From the NCBI GenBank assembly GCA_016206235.1, contig JACQRZ010000048.1, positions 1-6,763 on the forward strand: a DNA stretch of 6,763 nt, read 5' to 3'. This DNA is from Candidatus Uhrbacteria bacterium (lineage in GTDB: Bacteria > Patescibacteriota > Patescibacteriia > JACQRZ01). Shown here in pieces: positions 6,277-6,763 of the stretch. The position numbers and the translations under genes were made by a program. Position 1 is the first letter of the stretch, and each line of letters opens with the position of its first letter. Below the pieces are notes generated by a model, which ran no database searches, was not told the origin of the DNA, and was given only the letters and a program-made list of their open reading frames with translations.

Positions 6277-6763
6277 ATGTTAACGAGAAAGTTGGGAATT
6301 GATTTGGGAACGACAAATGTGCTTGTGCATGCGCCAAAGCGCGGTATTGTTATTAATGAACCGTCAGTCGTTGCTATTTCAGTGCTCGACAAAAAGGTGC
6401 TTGCAGTTGGAAGAGAAGCAAAGGAAATGCTGGGCCGAACTCCTGATACGATTGTCGCGTATCGTCCACTCAAAGATGGTGTTATTGCTGACTATCGCAC
6501 CACTGAATCAATGCTTCGATACTTTATCAATAAGGCGCTCGGGGGAATGCGGATTTTTCGGCCGGAAGTTATGGTTGCGGTGCCTGCTGGTATTACTTCA
6601 ACGGAGCGGCGCGCCGTTATCGATGCAACGCTTGCTGCTGGCGCAAAGGCGGCATATATCATTAAAGAACCTGTTGCCGCGGCAATTGGAGCAAATATTC
6701 CCATTGGAAATGCGTCAGGCCATATGATTATTGATATTGGTGGTGGAACAGCAGAGATGGCAG
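6277..6763 (+). CDS. mreB: MreB, rod shape-determining protein (5' part)
   Basis: This is the bacterial actin homologue that forms membrane-bound filaments guiding cell-wall synthesis. The frame is open from ATG 6277 to the window edge, giving 162 complete codons, roughly the N-terminal half of a protein usually 330-350 residues long. The ATPase signature is clear: phosphate-1 loop I-D-L-G-T-T-N (8-14), N-E-P-S-V-V-A-I (27-34), R-P-L-K-D-G-V-I-A-D-Y (63-73), V-P-A-G-I-T-S-T-E-R-R-A (102-113), E-P-V-A-A-A-I-G (131-138) and phosphate-2 loop D-I-G-G-G-T (153-158). The N-terminus is short, as in Thermotoga MreB, without the amphipathic helix of E. coli; the hydrophobic I-F at 93-94 sits where the Thermotoga membrane loop lies. 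Residue 130 is Lys, where the familiar MreBs have Glu. The gene follows the DUF4012 gene by 31 bases with no clear ribosome binding site. The usual partners mreC and mreD would be beyond the edge. Confidence 0.95.
   Translation, partial: MLTRKLGIDLGTTNVLVHAPKRGIVINEPSVVAISVLDKKVLAVGREAKEMLGRTPDTIVAYRPLKDGVIADYRTTESMLRYFINKALGGMRIFRPEVMVAVPAGITSTERRAVIDATLAAGAKAAYIIKEPVAAAIGANIPIGNASGHMIIDIGGGTAEMA

Noticed and set aside
6299..6727. 142-residue open frame on the plus strand
   Set aside because: It is in a different frame from MreB over the same bases. The MreB frame carries all the actin-family motifs and stays open to the window edge.

Overview
The window reads as a compact, single-strand (+) gene cluster from a bacterium, most likely a member of the Candidate Phyla Radiation (Patescibacteria, Parcubacteria-like). 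The reasons are the mix of families (an archease-like protein, a very short MscS channel, several family 2 glycosyltransferases, a DUF4012 protein and MreB), the tiny or negative gaps between genes, the weak Shine-Dalgarno signals, and two kinds of short repeat that I associate from memory with these genomes. This assignment is inference; no rRNA or other taxonomic marker is present. Base composition looks mid-40s % GC by eye (not counted).

Layout. Positions 1-70 are an AT-rich repeat block with inverted and direct copies of a CCAATTTC-type unit and no gene. Then come an archease-like protein (83-511), a minimal MscS-type mechanosensitive channel coupled to it by an ATGA overlap (508-999), a membrane-embedded processive-type family 2 glycosyltransferase (1005-2492), and a soluble-type family 2 glycosyltransferase (2505-3482). 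A 50-base gap follows that carries a perfect 16-base palindrome between two 8-base direct repeats. A second soluble-type glycosyltransferase (3533-4342) overlaps by 23 bases a large membrane-anchored DUF4012 protein (4320-6245). After a 31-base gap the 5' part of mreB (6277 onward) runs off the right edge. No stretch longer than about 80 bases lacks a gene, and I see no tRNA, rRNA, CRISPR array or insertion sequence.

How they may work together. The middle four genes look like a surface-glycan module: one membrane synthase, two WbbL-like transferases and one large protein predicted to sit mostly outside the membrane. The module is followed directly by mreB, the actin homologue that positions cell-wall synthesis. 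A link between glycan assembly or display and the cell-shape machinery is plausible from gene order, but it is a hypothesis. The archease-like and MscS genes upstream may only be co-transcribed passengers. The best candidates for something little described are the DUF4012 protein within this module, the archease-like protein that has lost its usual metal ligands, and the palindrome with its flanking direct repeat.
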